A DNA stretch of 64,000 nt from Symsagittifera roscoffensis (Eukaryota > Xenacoelomorpha > Acoela > Convolutidae), in contig NC_087065.1 in assembly GCF_963678635.1 (NCBI RefSeq), forward strand, positions 23,765,254 through 23,829,253, read 5' to 3'. This document shows, one piece after another, positions 35,601-36,543 of the stretch. The position numbers were made by a program, and so were the translations under genes. Numbering within the stretch: position 1 is the first letter of the stretch; the number at the start of each line of letters is the position of its first letter. The notes beneath the pieces are model-generated. The model worked only from the letters and a program-made list of their open reading frames with translations. It was not told the DNA's origin and ran no database searches.

Positions 35601-36543
35601 TGAAAAACCAAAAATTTTAAACAGAATTTTCTAGACACGGATAAAAATTTGGAAATTTTTTATTTCATTCGCATTACGAATGAGGGGCATGAATGTGATA
35701 TATCACTCAATCCAGTCCGATGATTAAAAAGATTAAAATTCACAAAAAGAAAAACCAAAACACCATTCGTCTCCATTTGCAATGGTCGGAACAAACAAAA
35801 AGGATGAATGGGTACAAGTGAGAGCAGCTAAAATATGAAAATTTAAATAGGCGTTTCTTTTCAGGTTAAAAATTGATTCCGCAATTGAAGTAATAATTAC
35901 GTAATTTGGTTTCATGATCGGGTTATATTCTGAAACATCGGCTTAATGAACGCATCCCTTAAAATAATCTTAATCTAAGAAGCTGTCGCGATCACTACTT
36001 TACAATCTAATGTATAATTTATCCCAGAAGTCTCCTCAGACTACATTTGTTCGCTGCTGTCTCCCTCGTTCCTGTTGAACACAATAGAGTCCACCTTCGC
36101 TCTCAGACACGAGGTGCTCAAGGGATTGGACCATGGCAGCTCCATCAAGAACTGGTCTATGAAGAAAAGCAACGAGCTGTCCAAATTTGTCAGGTTTAAT
36201 CTAAAATTTCATTCAAGAGATTGAATACTGTAGTCACCATTTCCTTTCTCAAAGTTTGACAAAACACAATCTATTACTAATTTGATTTCAAGTAGCGTTG
36301 TAACAAGCTTGGAAAGTTGGAAAAAAGGAACCAAATAATAGAATTTGGTTTAATAGGGAACTCCACGAGGACGATGTACGGAAACAACGAATAGCCAAAG
36401 AGACTGAGAGTCCAGTTGCATCTGTCCAAATATCATCACAAGCACTGATAAATGCAGTTGAGGGTTCACTTACAGTTACTATATTCAGCTGCGGACACAT
36501 TTCTAAAAACCCACTTGAAGAAATATGCAGTTTATGTAAATAA
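6312..36543 (+). CDS. Large RCC1-repeat host gene (multi-exon, about 1,460 codons)
   Basis: I reconstruct about 17 coding exons with consistent splice phases: 6312-6456, 6693-7146, 7407-7786, 8003-8465, 8743-about 8971, about 8987-9156, 9207-9451, 9693-9864, 28074-28238, 28534-28777, 30045-30347, 33254-33462, 33816-34299, 34547-34792, 35036-35155, 36028-36193, 36357-36543. The N-terminal half is alpha-helical and vesicle-coat-like in character, then several RCC1 repeats (xxACGxxH...VYxWGxNxxGQLG), then another helical region ending in a Cys/His cluster (CGH..CSLC). RCC1 repeats form beta-propellers that act as GEFs or scaffolds. Helical-repeat plus RCC1 architecture suggests a trafficking or ciliary scaffold, but that is inference. 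Two oddities occur between 8972 and 9207 (in-frame TAA; phase mismatch). The start Met is the first in an exon entered by a CAG acceptor, so 5' exons could be missing. Confidence 0.75.
6693..7146 (+). CDS. RCC1 host gene, coding exon 2
   Basis: The exon lies between a strong T-rich acceptor (T9CAG) and donor GTTAGT. It is open throughout in the frame set by exon 1 and encodes about 151 residues beginning YYQQFDEFNLRWANSG, with an acidic stretch DDDSESEIEIHF. No domain is recognised. Confidence 0.75.
7407..7786 (+). CDS. RCC1 host gene, coding exon 3 (helical region)
   Basis: Acceptor TTTTTCAG and donor GTGAAA keep phase with exons 2 and 4. The protein segment (IALRVNNLKPICNFLAAEM, then VKRRNYDYALRVFATAD) has the rhythm of alpha-solenoid repeats seen in vesicle coat and VPS-type proteins. 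This is a resemblance only. Confidence 0.75.
8003..8465 (+). CDS. RCC1 host gene, coding exon 4 (helical region)
   Basis: Acceptor TTTAATTTAG, donor GTGGGT; the phase is consistent on both sides. It encodes about 154 residues of amphipathic helices (for example YTEEIVLRLLLENEMYSLF), continuing the alpha-solenoid-like half. Confidence 0.75.
8743..9156 (+). CDS. RCC1 host gene, exons 5-6 with an unexplained in-frame TAA
   Basis: From acceptor TTTTTTTTAG the frame set by exon 4 is open to a TAA at 8972-8974. The same frame then resumes with clearly coding sequence (EELDYVKYFAVPRGSRY, then LKILNYLLEEFLRKRTR) up to donor GTAATG at 9157. No GT donor is present between 8940 and 8984. Either this is two exons with a non-canonical junction (the second starting at about 8987 after CCGAG) or one exon with a nonsense mutation or assembly error. 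The 3' end is in phase 2, which does not match the phase-0 start of the next exon. Confidence 0.55.
9207..9451 (+). CDS. RCC1 host gene, coding exon 7
   Basis: Acceptor TTTTCAG and donor GTAAGA. It encodes VQADLIKDACGVFIKALLMM followed by a Ser/Glu-rich linker. It joins exon 8 in phase 2, producing a Met codon across the junction. Joining to the preceding exon needs a one-base adjustment, for example an upstream AG at 9198-9199. Confidence 0.65.
9693..9864 (+). CDS. RCC1 host gene, exon 8 (start of RCC1 repeats)
   Basis: It encodes RLCASSDHLGVITAGGNLYM followed by MGSTACGKLGVGE, a recognisable RCC1 blade (G-x-L-x-x-x-G....G.LG.G). The exon ends in phase 0 at AAG|GTTTTC and joins in frame to exon 9 at 28074, on the other side of the Polinton. 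The intron is therefore 18.2 kb, of which 17.6 kb is the inserted element. Confidence 0.8.
10168..10173. repeat. Polinton left target site duplication (TATTTC)
   Basis: Six bases TATTTC lie directly before the element terminus AGTAG and are repeated exactly at 27759-27764 after the other terminus. Six bp is the duplication length known for Maverick/Polinton integrases. Confidence 0.93.
10174..10395 (+). repeat. Polinton left terminal inverted repeat
   Basis: 222 bp starting AGTAGTATAGTAAAAG and ending at TGCATGTTTTCCCTT, matching 27543-27758 in reverse complement with few differences. It contains a C16 run (10215-10230; G11 in the other TIR) and an internal palindrome TTAACCCC-CAAA-GGGGTTAA (about 10262-10282). 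The length difference is almost entirely the homopolymer. Confidence 0.95.
10396..10776. other. Polinton left subterminal non-coding region
   Basis: About 380 bp between the TIR and the first gene. It includes an inverted repeat (TTGGCTTG..TATA..CCA paired with GGTATATAGGAAAGCCAA, about 10410-10485) and a small ATT/TAA microsatellite (10684-10715). It may be promoter or origin sequence for the left end, but nothing specific can be shown. Confidence 0.4.
10777..10799 (-). promoter_or_regulatory. Poly(A) signal in a hairpin loop at the stop codon
   Basis: On the minus strand the perfect 8-bp stem ACCTCTTC/GAAGAGGT encloses the 7-nt loop CAATAAA. The AATAAA overlaps the TAA stop codon (10786-10788) of the minus-strand gene. 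The position fits 3'-end formation for that gene. Confidence 0.5.
10786..11112 (-). CDS. Unknown GC-rich 108-residue Polinton protein
   Basis: ATG at 11112-11110 to TAA at 10788-10786. The sequence is visibly richer in G and C than every neighbouring gene and stays open in this frame. The protein is compact and mixed in character: an N-terminal beta-like stretch (MPSYLETVKIPFGGLELINI), a basic/aromatic middle (ELWVKPRQWAKGKPLPRTYV) and a C-terminal helix-like part (SEQLRDVVALGGWIAYRASD). There is no signal peptide or membrane segment. It is the first gene beside the left TIR, transcribed toward the TIR and divergently from the plus-strand cluster, so it probably has its own promoter near 11120-11250. 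I do not recognise it. Base composition suggests a more recently acquired cargo gene, but that is inference. Confidence 0.65.
   Translation of the reverse strand: MPSYLETVKIPFGGLELINIPVEEIHVRYKAGPDPEVLVVKELWVKPRQWAKGKPLPRTYVPGSPEWELLSEQLRDVVALGGWIAYRASDLLVLMDSPAASIYSYLFQ
11113..11665. promoter_or_regulatory. Divergent intergenic region inside the Polinton
   Basis: About 550 bp of AT-rich sequence between the minus-strand gene and the plus-strand cluster. It should hold promoters for both directions; AT-rich boxes are too common here to single out a TATA element. Two possible splice acceptors (TTTTTTGAAATTCAG at about 11579 and CTTTTCCAG at 11748) suggest the first plus-strand gene has a spliced leader. 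Confidence 0.4.
11749..11995 (+). CDS. Polinton small protein, probably the 3' exon of a spliced gene
   Basis: The frame lacks an ATG near its beginning but contains a strong acceptor (CTGTTTTTCTTTTCCAG) ending at 11748. From there it encodes about 82 residues with the pattern LHAILHDAAGFVDEVYNTGP, then TYCYMLP and IGHLSGI, and stops at 11993. His/Asp, TGP-x-YCY and GHLSG groups look like a conserved small globular protein. I have a general impression of similar proteins beside Polinton-type elements but cannot name the family. The upstream exon was not located. The next gene starts 22 bp downstream. Confidence 0.5.
12017..12589 (+). CDS. Polinton-associated conserved protein, possible degenerate DEDD-exonuclease fold
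   Basis: ATG at 12017, 190 residues. It begins SERSVVIDLEGFRYKKSTFI, continues with FLPPVPFNSLP and WLTQYLHGIHWESGDY, then VFYAKGKEKAELLAKYL and VNLDELGCPRIENL, and ends with C..H....HCSLKKTKVFFDWL. The order D-x-E (IDLEG), D (NLDEL), H (HCSLKK) resembles the layout of DnaQ-type 3'-5' exonucleases, so a derived nuclease-like fold is possible; catalytic competence is not claimed. I recall the same layout in uncharacterised proteins near large transposons. Its 3' end overlaps the next gene by 86 nt in another frame, in keeping with dense viral packing. Confidence 0.7.
   Translation: MLSERSVVIDLEGFRYKKSTFIVKEIAITTSEYSDSLIFLPPVPFNSLPKAEQKAYNWLTQYLHGIHWESGDYLYLNLNQIIQSFVLRNPNAVFYAKGKEKAELLAKYLDREVVNLDELGCPRIENLHLKNYPSCNRHLQPNYNSRNHCSLKKTKVFFDWLTNEQQRKTSKSGDVPISKFSVLGLDDTRE
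12504..12845 (+). CDS. Small Polinton protein, weakly PC4-like
   Basis: ATG at 12504, 113 residues, overlapping both neighbours in other frames. The centre (VVQRKRQITLSGDELTILRN followed by FFPVIDQFI) has beta strands followed by a helix in the K-x-I-x-L-S-x-x-E-x-x-x-L arrangement that closes the PC4/p15 single-stranded DNA-binding domain. The C terminus is Ser/Gln-rich and low complexity. If the resemblance is real it could bind ssDNA during element replication or transcription. The assignment is tentative; internal ATG 12570 is an alternative start. Confidence 0.45.
   Translation: MSNNERLAKAETYLSPNLVFLAWMTPESDIKVTLTRTEQINCRGQVVQRKRQITLSGDELTILRNFFPVIDQFIYFQRHKFSQNVGQQTRSMSSQASLSAQTSTWSSNGSSKQ
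12754..13029 (+). CDS. Small Polinton protein of unknown function (91 residues)
   Basis: ATG at 12754, stop at 13027, overlapping the preceding ORF by 92 nt in another frame. It begins with a basic hydrophobic stretch (LPRLVLVPKRQPGVQMDL), then a beta-like segment VKKVVFHAKTEYVPANYVVE and an Asp/Asn-rich loop DNDNDITND. There is no signal peptide. The function is unknown. Extensive open overlap and good local coding character make it more likely real than chance. Confidence 0.45.
   Translation: MLANKRGVCLPRLVLVPKRQPGVQMDLQSSDLPEEVQKLVKENSVKKVVFHAKTEYVPANYVVEMLHDNDNDITNDSRSYTRYEIFYCSEV
13148..13426 (+). CDS. Small Polinton membrane protein with C-terminal LPNP motif
   Basis: ATG at 13148, 92 residues: an acidic N-terminal tail, a transmembrane helix at about residues 43-63 (VVFMSQVILIFILLTFCIY), a short Cys-containing loop, and a second hydrophobic segment ending SILSGLVGYVLPNPRI. 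The two-helix plan with a terminal GY-x-LPNP is one I associate with small membrane proteins of Polinton/adintovirus-like elements, possibly virion or host-membrane components. The stop codon overlaps the ATG of the ATPase (ATGA at 13423-13426), suggesting reinitiation or coupled translation. Confidence 0.65.
   Translation: MNELAIDEPDATIVTDFAYDQTNTEQKSWKFCNDVTVPRSEVVFMSQVILIFILLTFCIYKLSWTQISCEETSVWFSILSGLVGYVLPNPRI
13423..14145 (+). CDS. ATP: FtsK/HerA-type genome packaging ATPase
   Basis: ATG at 13423 (in ATGA overlap with the upstream gene), 240 residues. The Walker A P-loop is GPSGSGKTE at about residue 17; Walker B is ILLVFDDS with the acidic pair at about residues 87-88; then a conserved ATAGRHRGLDVIYVKHN-type segment typical of A32-like/FtsK-HerA packaging motors, and an arginine-rich stretch before a SPRDIQQLDHLGRQLN helix. 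The family pumps the genome into the capsid in Polintons and many large dsDNA viruses. The length is normal for Polintons and no break is seen. The 3' end overlaps the next small gene. Confidence 0.92.
   Translation: MNKIIDTSTRLFMAVVGPSGSGKTELIFKLLTGKSFYPKFERVLFFYKDIQPVVMDELNARRIHIEFVKFDGFDRLRNIENILLVFDDSCEEIYNDKEFVKLATAGRHRGLDVIYVKHNLFQQSRWSRTIDLNTSHIILFKSPRDIQQLDHLGRQLNAPKFLRQSYELATKDSFGHLLIHLDPRTSDCLRYCSNIIPPGPSIFYLPLDKAEVTPITNEREKVIFSAAHGAVEPNSTTRLH
14105..14380 (+). CDS. Small conserved Polinton protein (91 residues)
   Basis: The chosen ATG at 14105 gives MVQLNPTQLRGFIRKKT; an earlier in-frame ATG at 14072 is possible. It continues SVVCECLLNVVNGNVPVSIP, then KKRAIILSKQGFYLIRQIL. The pattern CECLLNVVNGN..P followed by a K/R-rich segment and LS-KQGFYL recalls a short protein found between the ATPase and integrase of many animal Polintons; its role is not known to me (basic, possibly core-associated). 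It overlaps the ATPase 3' end and stops 2 bp before the next ATG. Confidence 0.65.
   Translation: MVQLNPTQLRGFIRKKTSNSQIISVVCECLLNVVNGNVPVSIPNLNKFETAYKILINPKTSPEKKRAIILSKQGFYLIRQILYFCFKYLTA
14383..15366 (+). CDS. Asp-rich conserved Polinton protein (327 residues)
   Basis: ATG at 14383 directly follows the previous stop. The N terminus AEEFVLIPKHMYIRDQPHAA, then PQLSYLNRLRP, is the recognisable conserved part. Residues about 91-107 are a nearly pure Asp run. A second conserved part contains LLQLQLMDEHKFKRAKKVLE and GLKASVFLYDIQQQ. The C-terminal third is Ser/Lys/Arg-rich and disordered, rich in phosphorylatable SP/KR patches (SSKRRKTRKT). This architecture fits a capsid-assembly or core protein of Polinton-like viruses. 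The stop overlaps an ATG (ATGA at 15363-15366) that leads only to a very short frame, so how the following integrase is initiated is unclear. Confidence 0.7.
14653..14705 (+). repeat. GAT-codon microsatellite
   Basis: An in-frame (GAT)n/(GAC) tract coding the Asp run of the gene at 14383. As a simple repeat it is a likely place for length variation or assembly indels. Confidence 0.85.
15266..16324 (+). CDS. INT: Retroviral-type (rve) integrase of the Polinton
   Basis: The catalytic core has the three acidic residues at IWSIDLAYVD (codon 15596), KVWVDKGTEFKG (15776) and SAFAERNIRSLK (15875), i.e. D, D and E with 32 residues between the last two. Downstream are conserved INSRTNRVTKIAPNEVTKK and a C-terminal SH3/chromo-like part GDFVRIAKIDLPFRKGYKQS, ending KFYEPELIRVL. 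It inserts element DNA and makes the 6-bp duplication. No in-frame ATG precedes the core: the frame is open from a GTG at 15266, inside the end of the upstream gene. The true start could be an upstream splice, non-ATG initiation, or be hidden by an indel in the A-rich stretch near 15350-15365. The 3' end overlaps the next ATG by 8 bp. Confidence 0.92.
   Translation: MQQKRNTPSRTKRPITIQILQRQRRRRQKQTKNDKITPAEEKILKTKFTSKGPALFGSVQNFSKEESKISRSKVKRFLHTEPAYTKYRTVRRKTPRLKVIVYDIDEIWSIDLAYVDKLADYNKNIKYLMVAVDCMSRFLRVQPLKSKYATSTAEAFKHMIKTKQPKKVWVDKGTEFKGSFKTLCEEKDIETYTTESEKKSAFAERNIRSLKGLIYKYLEDKWTYSYIDKLQDFVNTINSRTNRVTKIAPNEVTKKDVPRLISLRVEQSQKLVRRPKLYVGDFVRIAKIDLPFRKGYKQSFTDEVFEIFDIPTRNPPTYNLIDADKEPIEGKFYEPELIRVLEKEGRIKLNNV
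16317..16937 (+). CDS. Penton-like (minor capsid) protein, truncated by gap
   Basis: ATG at 16317; 207 residues are visible before the N gap. The beginning SFTITLVSSASMNIFNDNSL, then LQGEWRVALTEITFP, is the typical opening of Polinton/adintovirus penton-type proteins (beta strands, a W-x-VAL-x-EI-x-P signature). Later parts (IPSILGFKG, ISAGTQMMFIYLDIIRY) fit a single jelly-roll. Expected role: capsid vertex protein. The start overlaps the integrase stop. The 3' end lies in unsequenced DNA. Confidence 0.75.
16938..17137. other. Assembly gap (200 N)
   Basis: Exactly 200 N, a round number usually meaning unknown length. It falls between the penton-like protein and the basic protein; the fact that a reading frame spans it has no meaning. 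Confidence 0.99.
17138..17339 (+). CDS. Basic core-like protein, 5' end in the gap
   Basis: 66 visible codons, extremely basic: a Lys-rich helix (LKNTLKNTIKKQVGAGRSK), then SRKRRKTTTTS and KKRTPLRSRSNFF. Such small Arg/Lys-rich proteins next to capsid genes resemble adenovirus pX/pVII-type core proteins, which condense DNA in the virion; the VGAGRS part could be a protease cleavage-like site. I treat it as a separate gene whose start is in the gap, not as the tail of the penton protein. The stop overlaps the ATG of the major capsid gene. Confidence 0.6.
17329..18645 (+). CDS. Major capsid protein (double jelly-roll type)
   Basis: ATG at 17329, 438 residues, uninterrupted. It contains PSYSPDGPMLEFEV, FIDLQRTRLEIVARI, then PLSSLFSECTMSLNGEKIST and NANFAHKSFIETEFSHG, a set I recognise from the widespread Polinton capsid family (annotated in nematodes after F54H12.2). 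The later half continues with alternating beta strands (YHNRYIMAFDLTSTQ, ISVELKFDAPLGENVELLF). The length is right for the family, which adopts the double jelly-roll fold of adenovirus hexon-like proteins. It lies between the core-like gene and the protease. Confidence 0.88.
   Translation: MISNLLPTEATHSSLDLFEKPPLLVTFENAFTQKIGPSYSPDGPMLEFEVLGDRNNFIDLQRTRLEIVARIVQNNGNVLRTHATEAGQRDAPYLVNNPLSSLFSECTMSLNGEKISTTNANFAHKSFIETEFSHGIDAKKTWLACQGYYYEDNPSGIDGANGRAEDVAERKRIVAASSEFRLFGKIACDFLSCDKHLISGVTIRLSLRRSPNDFVIMSEHATKHYQVQITEANLYVRKMTVTDFVLSSIEKTLLKTPAIYNYIEVLPRTFLATTGVQSWRQEDVFAKEPVRRMILAMSSNTAYLGTNRTNPFHYQKFQLNEIIVYRNGLPIAGTPVSTTDNKRIYYNTLEALDFVFNISHGISLANYHNRYIMAFDLTSTQEASHDFIHPELTNCTISVELKFDAPLGENVELLFMGERASTVYVRSDRKIAKNTLMN
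18658..19095 (+). CDS. PRO: Adenain-type cysteine protease
   Basis: ATG at 18658, 145 residues. The catalytic triad is visible in the order of adenovirus endopeptidase: His54 in GTHWLLFA, Asp69 in FADPLG, Cys109 in VLCGLYCIYVAHVI. The N terminus is shorter and simpler than adenain. The family processes capsid and core precursors during virion maturation. It starts 12 bp after the capsid stop and no lesion is seen. It is convergent with the minus-strand gene that follows. Confidence 0.9.
   Translation: MDNLQIIELINRCKHLKHRFRGIFPAYLAFNTILKRDNTFMIVNASNSDQPGTHWLLFAQAGGQIFFADPLGRSLHNYPHVYKNMRRSIHEVNQILMNKPIQSANSVLCGLYCIYVAHVIISSKFPIGFKVNDHDMMRFAKHMML
19208..19832 (-). pseudogene. Minus-strand Polinton gene of unknown function, frameshifted
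   Basis: Two minus-strand frames abut: one with ATG at 19832-19830 (VEAMYEQSPEYLKQF) runs to a stop at about 19755; the adjoining frame is then open from about 19780 down to 19208 and reads AVHSNQNEF, HYHVLIEVTKECTEAVNKM, then FVKFIMEKKYNF at its end. One frame change joins them, so this is probably one gene of about 200 codons with a single indel, or an unseen splice. No family is recognised; HYHVLIEVT looks like a beta strand of a globular domain. It follows the PC4-like gene on the same strand after a GTAAGT...ATCAG stretch (19834-19875) that could be a 42-nt intron. Confidence 0.5.
19876..20288 (-). pseudogene. PC4/p15-like ssDNA-binding gene with one frameshift
   Basis: ATG at 20288-20286. 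The first frame encodes GEKRIVRVGTKTFEKTGTYI then TLKLYKK, matching the beta strands of the PC4 domain (R-x-V-x-V...G...Y-I-x-L-x-x-Y). The frame is then lost in the A-rich stretch at about 20135-20155, and the adjoining frame continues with VTLTTKEFDSLADNYSKV, the closing strand-helix of PC4 (x-I-x-L-T-x-E-x-x-x-L). A Lys/Arg patch (PQKRRYKSKRS) and an acidic tail (EDDEEDY) follow. PC4 proteins bind single-stranded DNA and act in replication or transcription. The break is a single indel in an A-run and may be an assembly error. Confidence 0.6.
20289..20808. promoter_or_regulatory. Divergent control region with a direct repeat
   Basis: 520 bp between the minus-strand PC4-like gene and the plus-strand gene at 20809. 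It contains an imperfect direct repeat: GGCGGCATGCCTGTTATCTC then TTTGAAGTGTA (about 20520-20550), and GGCGCCATGCTGTT then TCTTTGAAGTATA (about 20587-20615). Inverted pieces TTATGAG/CTCATAA lie at about 20442 and 20493. The position fits a bidirectional promoter or replication control site; the function is inferred. Confidence 0.45.
20809..21481 (+). pseudogene. Unknown Polinton gene with NLS-like tail, split by one frameshift
   Basis: ATG at 20809 opens a frame of 158 codons (ATPLQIISINSLERAILYQT, later SREFDEWVTKNHMMLPHYLL) ending just after an A7 run at 21274-21280. The frame shifted by one continues without pause (KTPKTPIKPDIFSITQHQQQ) and ends INACYAPKKRKLQFRDL at 21481. The simplest view is one protein of about 220 residues interrupted by a one-base indel in the A-run; two overlapping genes are the alternative. 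PKKRKL resembles a nuclear localisation signal, so a nuclear early protein is plausible. The family is unknown. Confidence 0.5.
21482..22748. other. Non-coding spacer inside the Polinton
   Basis: About 1.27 kb with no supported gene. The most evident structure is an imperfect stem-loop at 21937-21985 (TAGACTC...TCGAAAAC facing GTTTTCGAGTCTA). The rest is AT-rich with repeated AAAAATTG-type runs. It could contain a replication origin or polymerase promoter, but nothing specific is seen. Confidence 0.45.
22749..22895 (+). CDS. N-terminal zinc-finger segment of the polymerase region
   Basis: ATG at 22749, 48 codons ending in TAA at 22893. It carries a classical C2H2 finger (C-x2-C-x12-H-x4-H: CNLCQKKLSDRR then LKKHLMAVH) and the first Cys pair of a second finger (CGHCELEDK). 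Beyond the stop the same frame still shows IWEHVVERHKTID, the His pair expected for the second finger, so the stop is probably a mutation and this segment belonged to the polymerase N terminus. Confidence 0.55.
   Translation: MSTKVVPCNLCQKKLSDRRSLKKHLMAVHKIDPVKTDYICGHCELEDK
23760..23915 (+). other. Spliceosomal intron 1 of the polymerase gene
   Basis: 156 nt from GTTAGT to TTTTTCTCTAG. The exon ends AAT GTC TTC AG and the next begins G TAC AAT, keeping the frame and a conserved NVF-R-Y passage across the junction. The unspliced frame is closed by stops, so removal is required. Confidence 0.8.
26491..26657 (+). other. Spliceosomal intron 2 of the polymerase gene
   Basis: 167 nt from GTAAGT to TTTTGTTTCAG, just after the thumb-side LKPKLYSIIS segment. 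The following exon starts AC ATG GAC AAA and carries the conserved KKSAKGISK motif in phase. Confidence 0.8.
27342..27347 (+). promoter_or_regulatory. Poly(A) signal AATAAA after the polymerase gene
   Basis: AATAAA about 55 bp after the polymerase stop codon and about 195 bp before the right TIR, a suitable place for 3'-end formation of the rightmost transcript. Confidence 0.55.
27543..27758 (-). repeat. Polinton right terminal inverted repeat
   Basis: 216 bp, the reverse complement of 10174-10395 apart from a shorter homopolymer (G11 at 27708-27718) and a few substitutions (for example AGCCCTTTTAC facing GTAAAAGTGGCT). It ends CTATACTACT followed by the TSD. Confidence 0.95.
27759..27764. 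repeat. Polinton right target site duplication (TATTTC)
   Basis: TATTTC directly after the right terminus, identical to 10168-10173. Confidence 0.93.
28074..28238 (+). CDS. RCC1 host gene, exon 9 (RCC1 repeat)
   Basis: Acceptor CTTTTTTAAG, donor GTAAGA, phase 0 at both ends. It encodes VKSIACGDMHTVCLTSNG then VYSWGSNKFGQLGLGEG, a near-consensus RCC1 repeat. It follows directly on exon 8 in frame. Confidence 0.85.
28534..28777 (+). CDS. RCC1 host gene, exon 10 (two RCC1 repeats)
   Basis: Acceptor GTTTCAG, donor GTTAGA. It encodes IACGDYHTLVCT, then VFSFGWGVYGQLGVGS, then VYAWGSNRAGQLG, which are two further RCC1 blades. The phase-1 end fits exon 11. Confidence 0.85.
28895..29075 (+). repeat. 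tRNA-like SINE copy in host intron
   Basis: It shares two blocks with 1465-1665: CTTACGAGAGCAAGTGACTTG with TAATCGGGAACG (compare CTTGCGAGAGCAAGTGTCTCG and TAATCGGGAATG at 1470-1502), and the B-box-like GTTTCGAAACCCGGCCGGACC (compare GGTTCTATTCCCGGCCGGACC). The order and spacing match, so both are copies of one element. Confidence 0.6.
29070..29900. other. Intronic DNA without coding exons
   Basis: AT-rich intron between exons 10 and 11. A minus-strand frame at 29317-29742 is open but has no recognisable domain and includes repeat sequence (hairpin GCTCTGCTTCGCCTCTG near 29630). I regard it as chance. A SINE-like copy precedes this stretch. Confidence 0.5.
29906..30030 (+). repeat. 28-bp minisatellite next to exon 11
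   Basis: About three to four tandem copies of a unit AGTTAAGTCGGCACAGCAACCGGC plus CTTCT or similar, ending only about 15 bp before the acceptor of exon 11. An inverted trace (ACCGGTTGCTGTGC) is found at 35265. It displaces the usual polypyrimidine tract, leaving TTGTTTGTTTTTGTAG as the acceptor. Confidence 0.75.
30045..30347 (+). CDS. RCC1 host gene, exon 11
   Basis: Acceptor TTTTTGTAG, donor GTGCGT, phases 1 and 1. It encodes 101 residues (IFDGNLNKSTEPLLVKFF, then FVNIIATGSGRIIKFG). The GSGRIIKFG piece looks like a degenerate RCC1 blade. Confidence 0.75.
30348..33253. other. Long intron 11, AT-rich, dispersed repeat copies only
   Basis: About 2.9 kb without supported exons. It contains one arm of a dispersed repeat at 31470-31690 (inverted relative to 38060-38350) and an inverted CTTGCTAACCGCAAAGG-type copy near 32080-32170. 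I see no RNA gene or other feature. Confidence 0.5.
31470..31690 (+). repeat. Dispersed repeat R2, copy 1
   Basis: AACAAGACTGCTCGTATCAG followed by AGC.AAGCCC and TGAATGTTCCGACTG is found here. Its reverse complement is at 38285-38350, with further shared blocks TTTGGAACGATTT and CGCGTTAAT. The two copies are about 6.6 kb apart in opposite orientation. No coding sequence. Confidence 0.6.
33254..33462 (+). CDS. RCC1 host gene, exon 12 (RCC1 repeat)
   Basis: Acceptor ATTATTACAG, donor GTCAGT. It encodes NCHILCILESGQVFGCGRNE followed by SCQLALPSS, and ends CYLWGK: another RCC1 blade and the beginning of the next. Phases 1 and 0. Confidence 0.8.
33816..34299 (+). CDS. RCC1 host gene, exon 13
   Basis: Acceptor CGTTTTCAG, donor GTGAGC. 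It encodes about 161 residues: an acidic linker, then a globular helical segment (WRFGTNAIFRSIDVLKNFYR, then SDVLRMGIKHSFWAFC). No family is recognised. The open frame extends upstream of 33816, but the splice phase supports this start. Confidence 0.75.
34547..34792 (+). CDS. RCC1 host gene, exon 14
   Basis: Acceptor CGATTTTAG, donor GTAAGC, phases 1 and 1. It encodes a Ser-rich stretch followed by a helical segment (VVDGFYSGFQTALDNVTELM, FTAALSFVKKWNIPTDRM). Confidence 0.75.
35036..35155 (+). CDS. RCC1 host gene, exon 15
   Basis: Short 120-nt exon between TTTTTTAG and GTATTT, phases 1 and 1. It encodes VDKLEFAGAFHAVIFHMLVE then an acidic tail. The phases make it fit exons 14 and 16. Confidence 0.7.
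36028..36193 (+). CDS. RCC1 host gene, exon 16
   Basis: Acceptor TTATCCCAG, donor GTTTAA. It encodes VSSDYICSLLSPSFLLNTIE, then STFALRHEVLKGL. Phases 1 and 2 match the neighbours. Confidence 0.75.
36357..36543 (+). CDS. RCC1 host gene, terminal exon with Cys/His cluster
   Basis: Acceptor GGTTTAATAG; it ends in TAA at 36541. The protein ends TIFSCGHISKNPLEEICSLC-K, i.e. C-x-H ... C-x2-C, a possible zinc-binding cluster like those that close VPS-type and RING-like proteins. An alternative donor at 36536 leading to an acceptor at about 36634 would terminate immediately after the same final Cys, so the end is the same either way. Confidence 0.7.
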
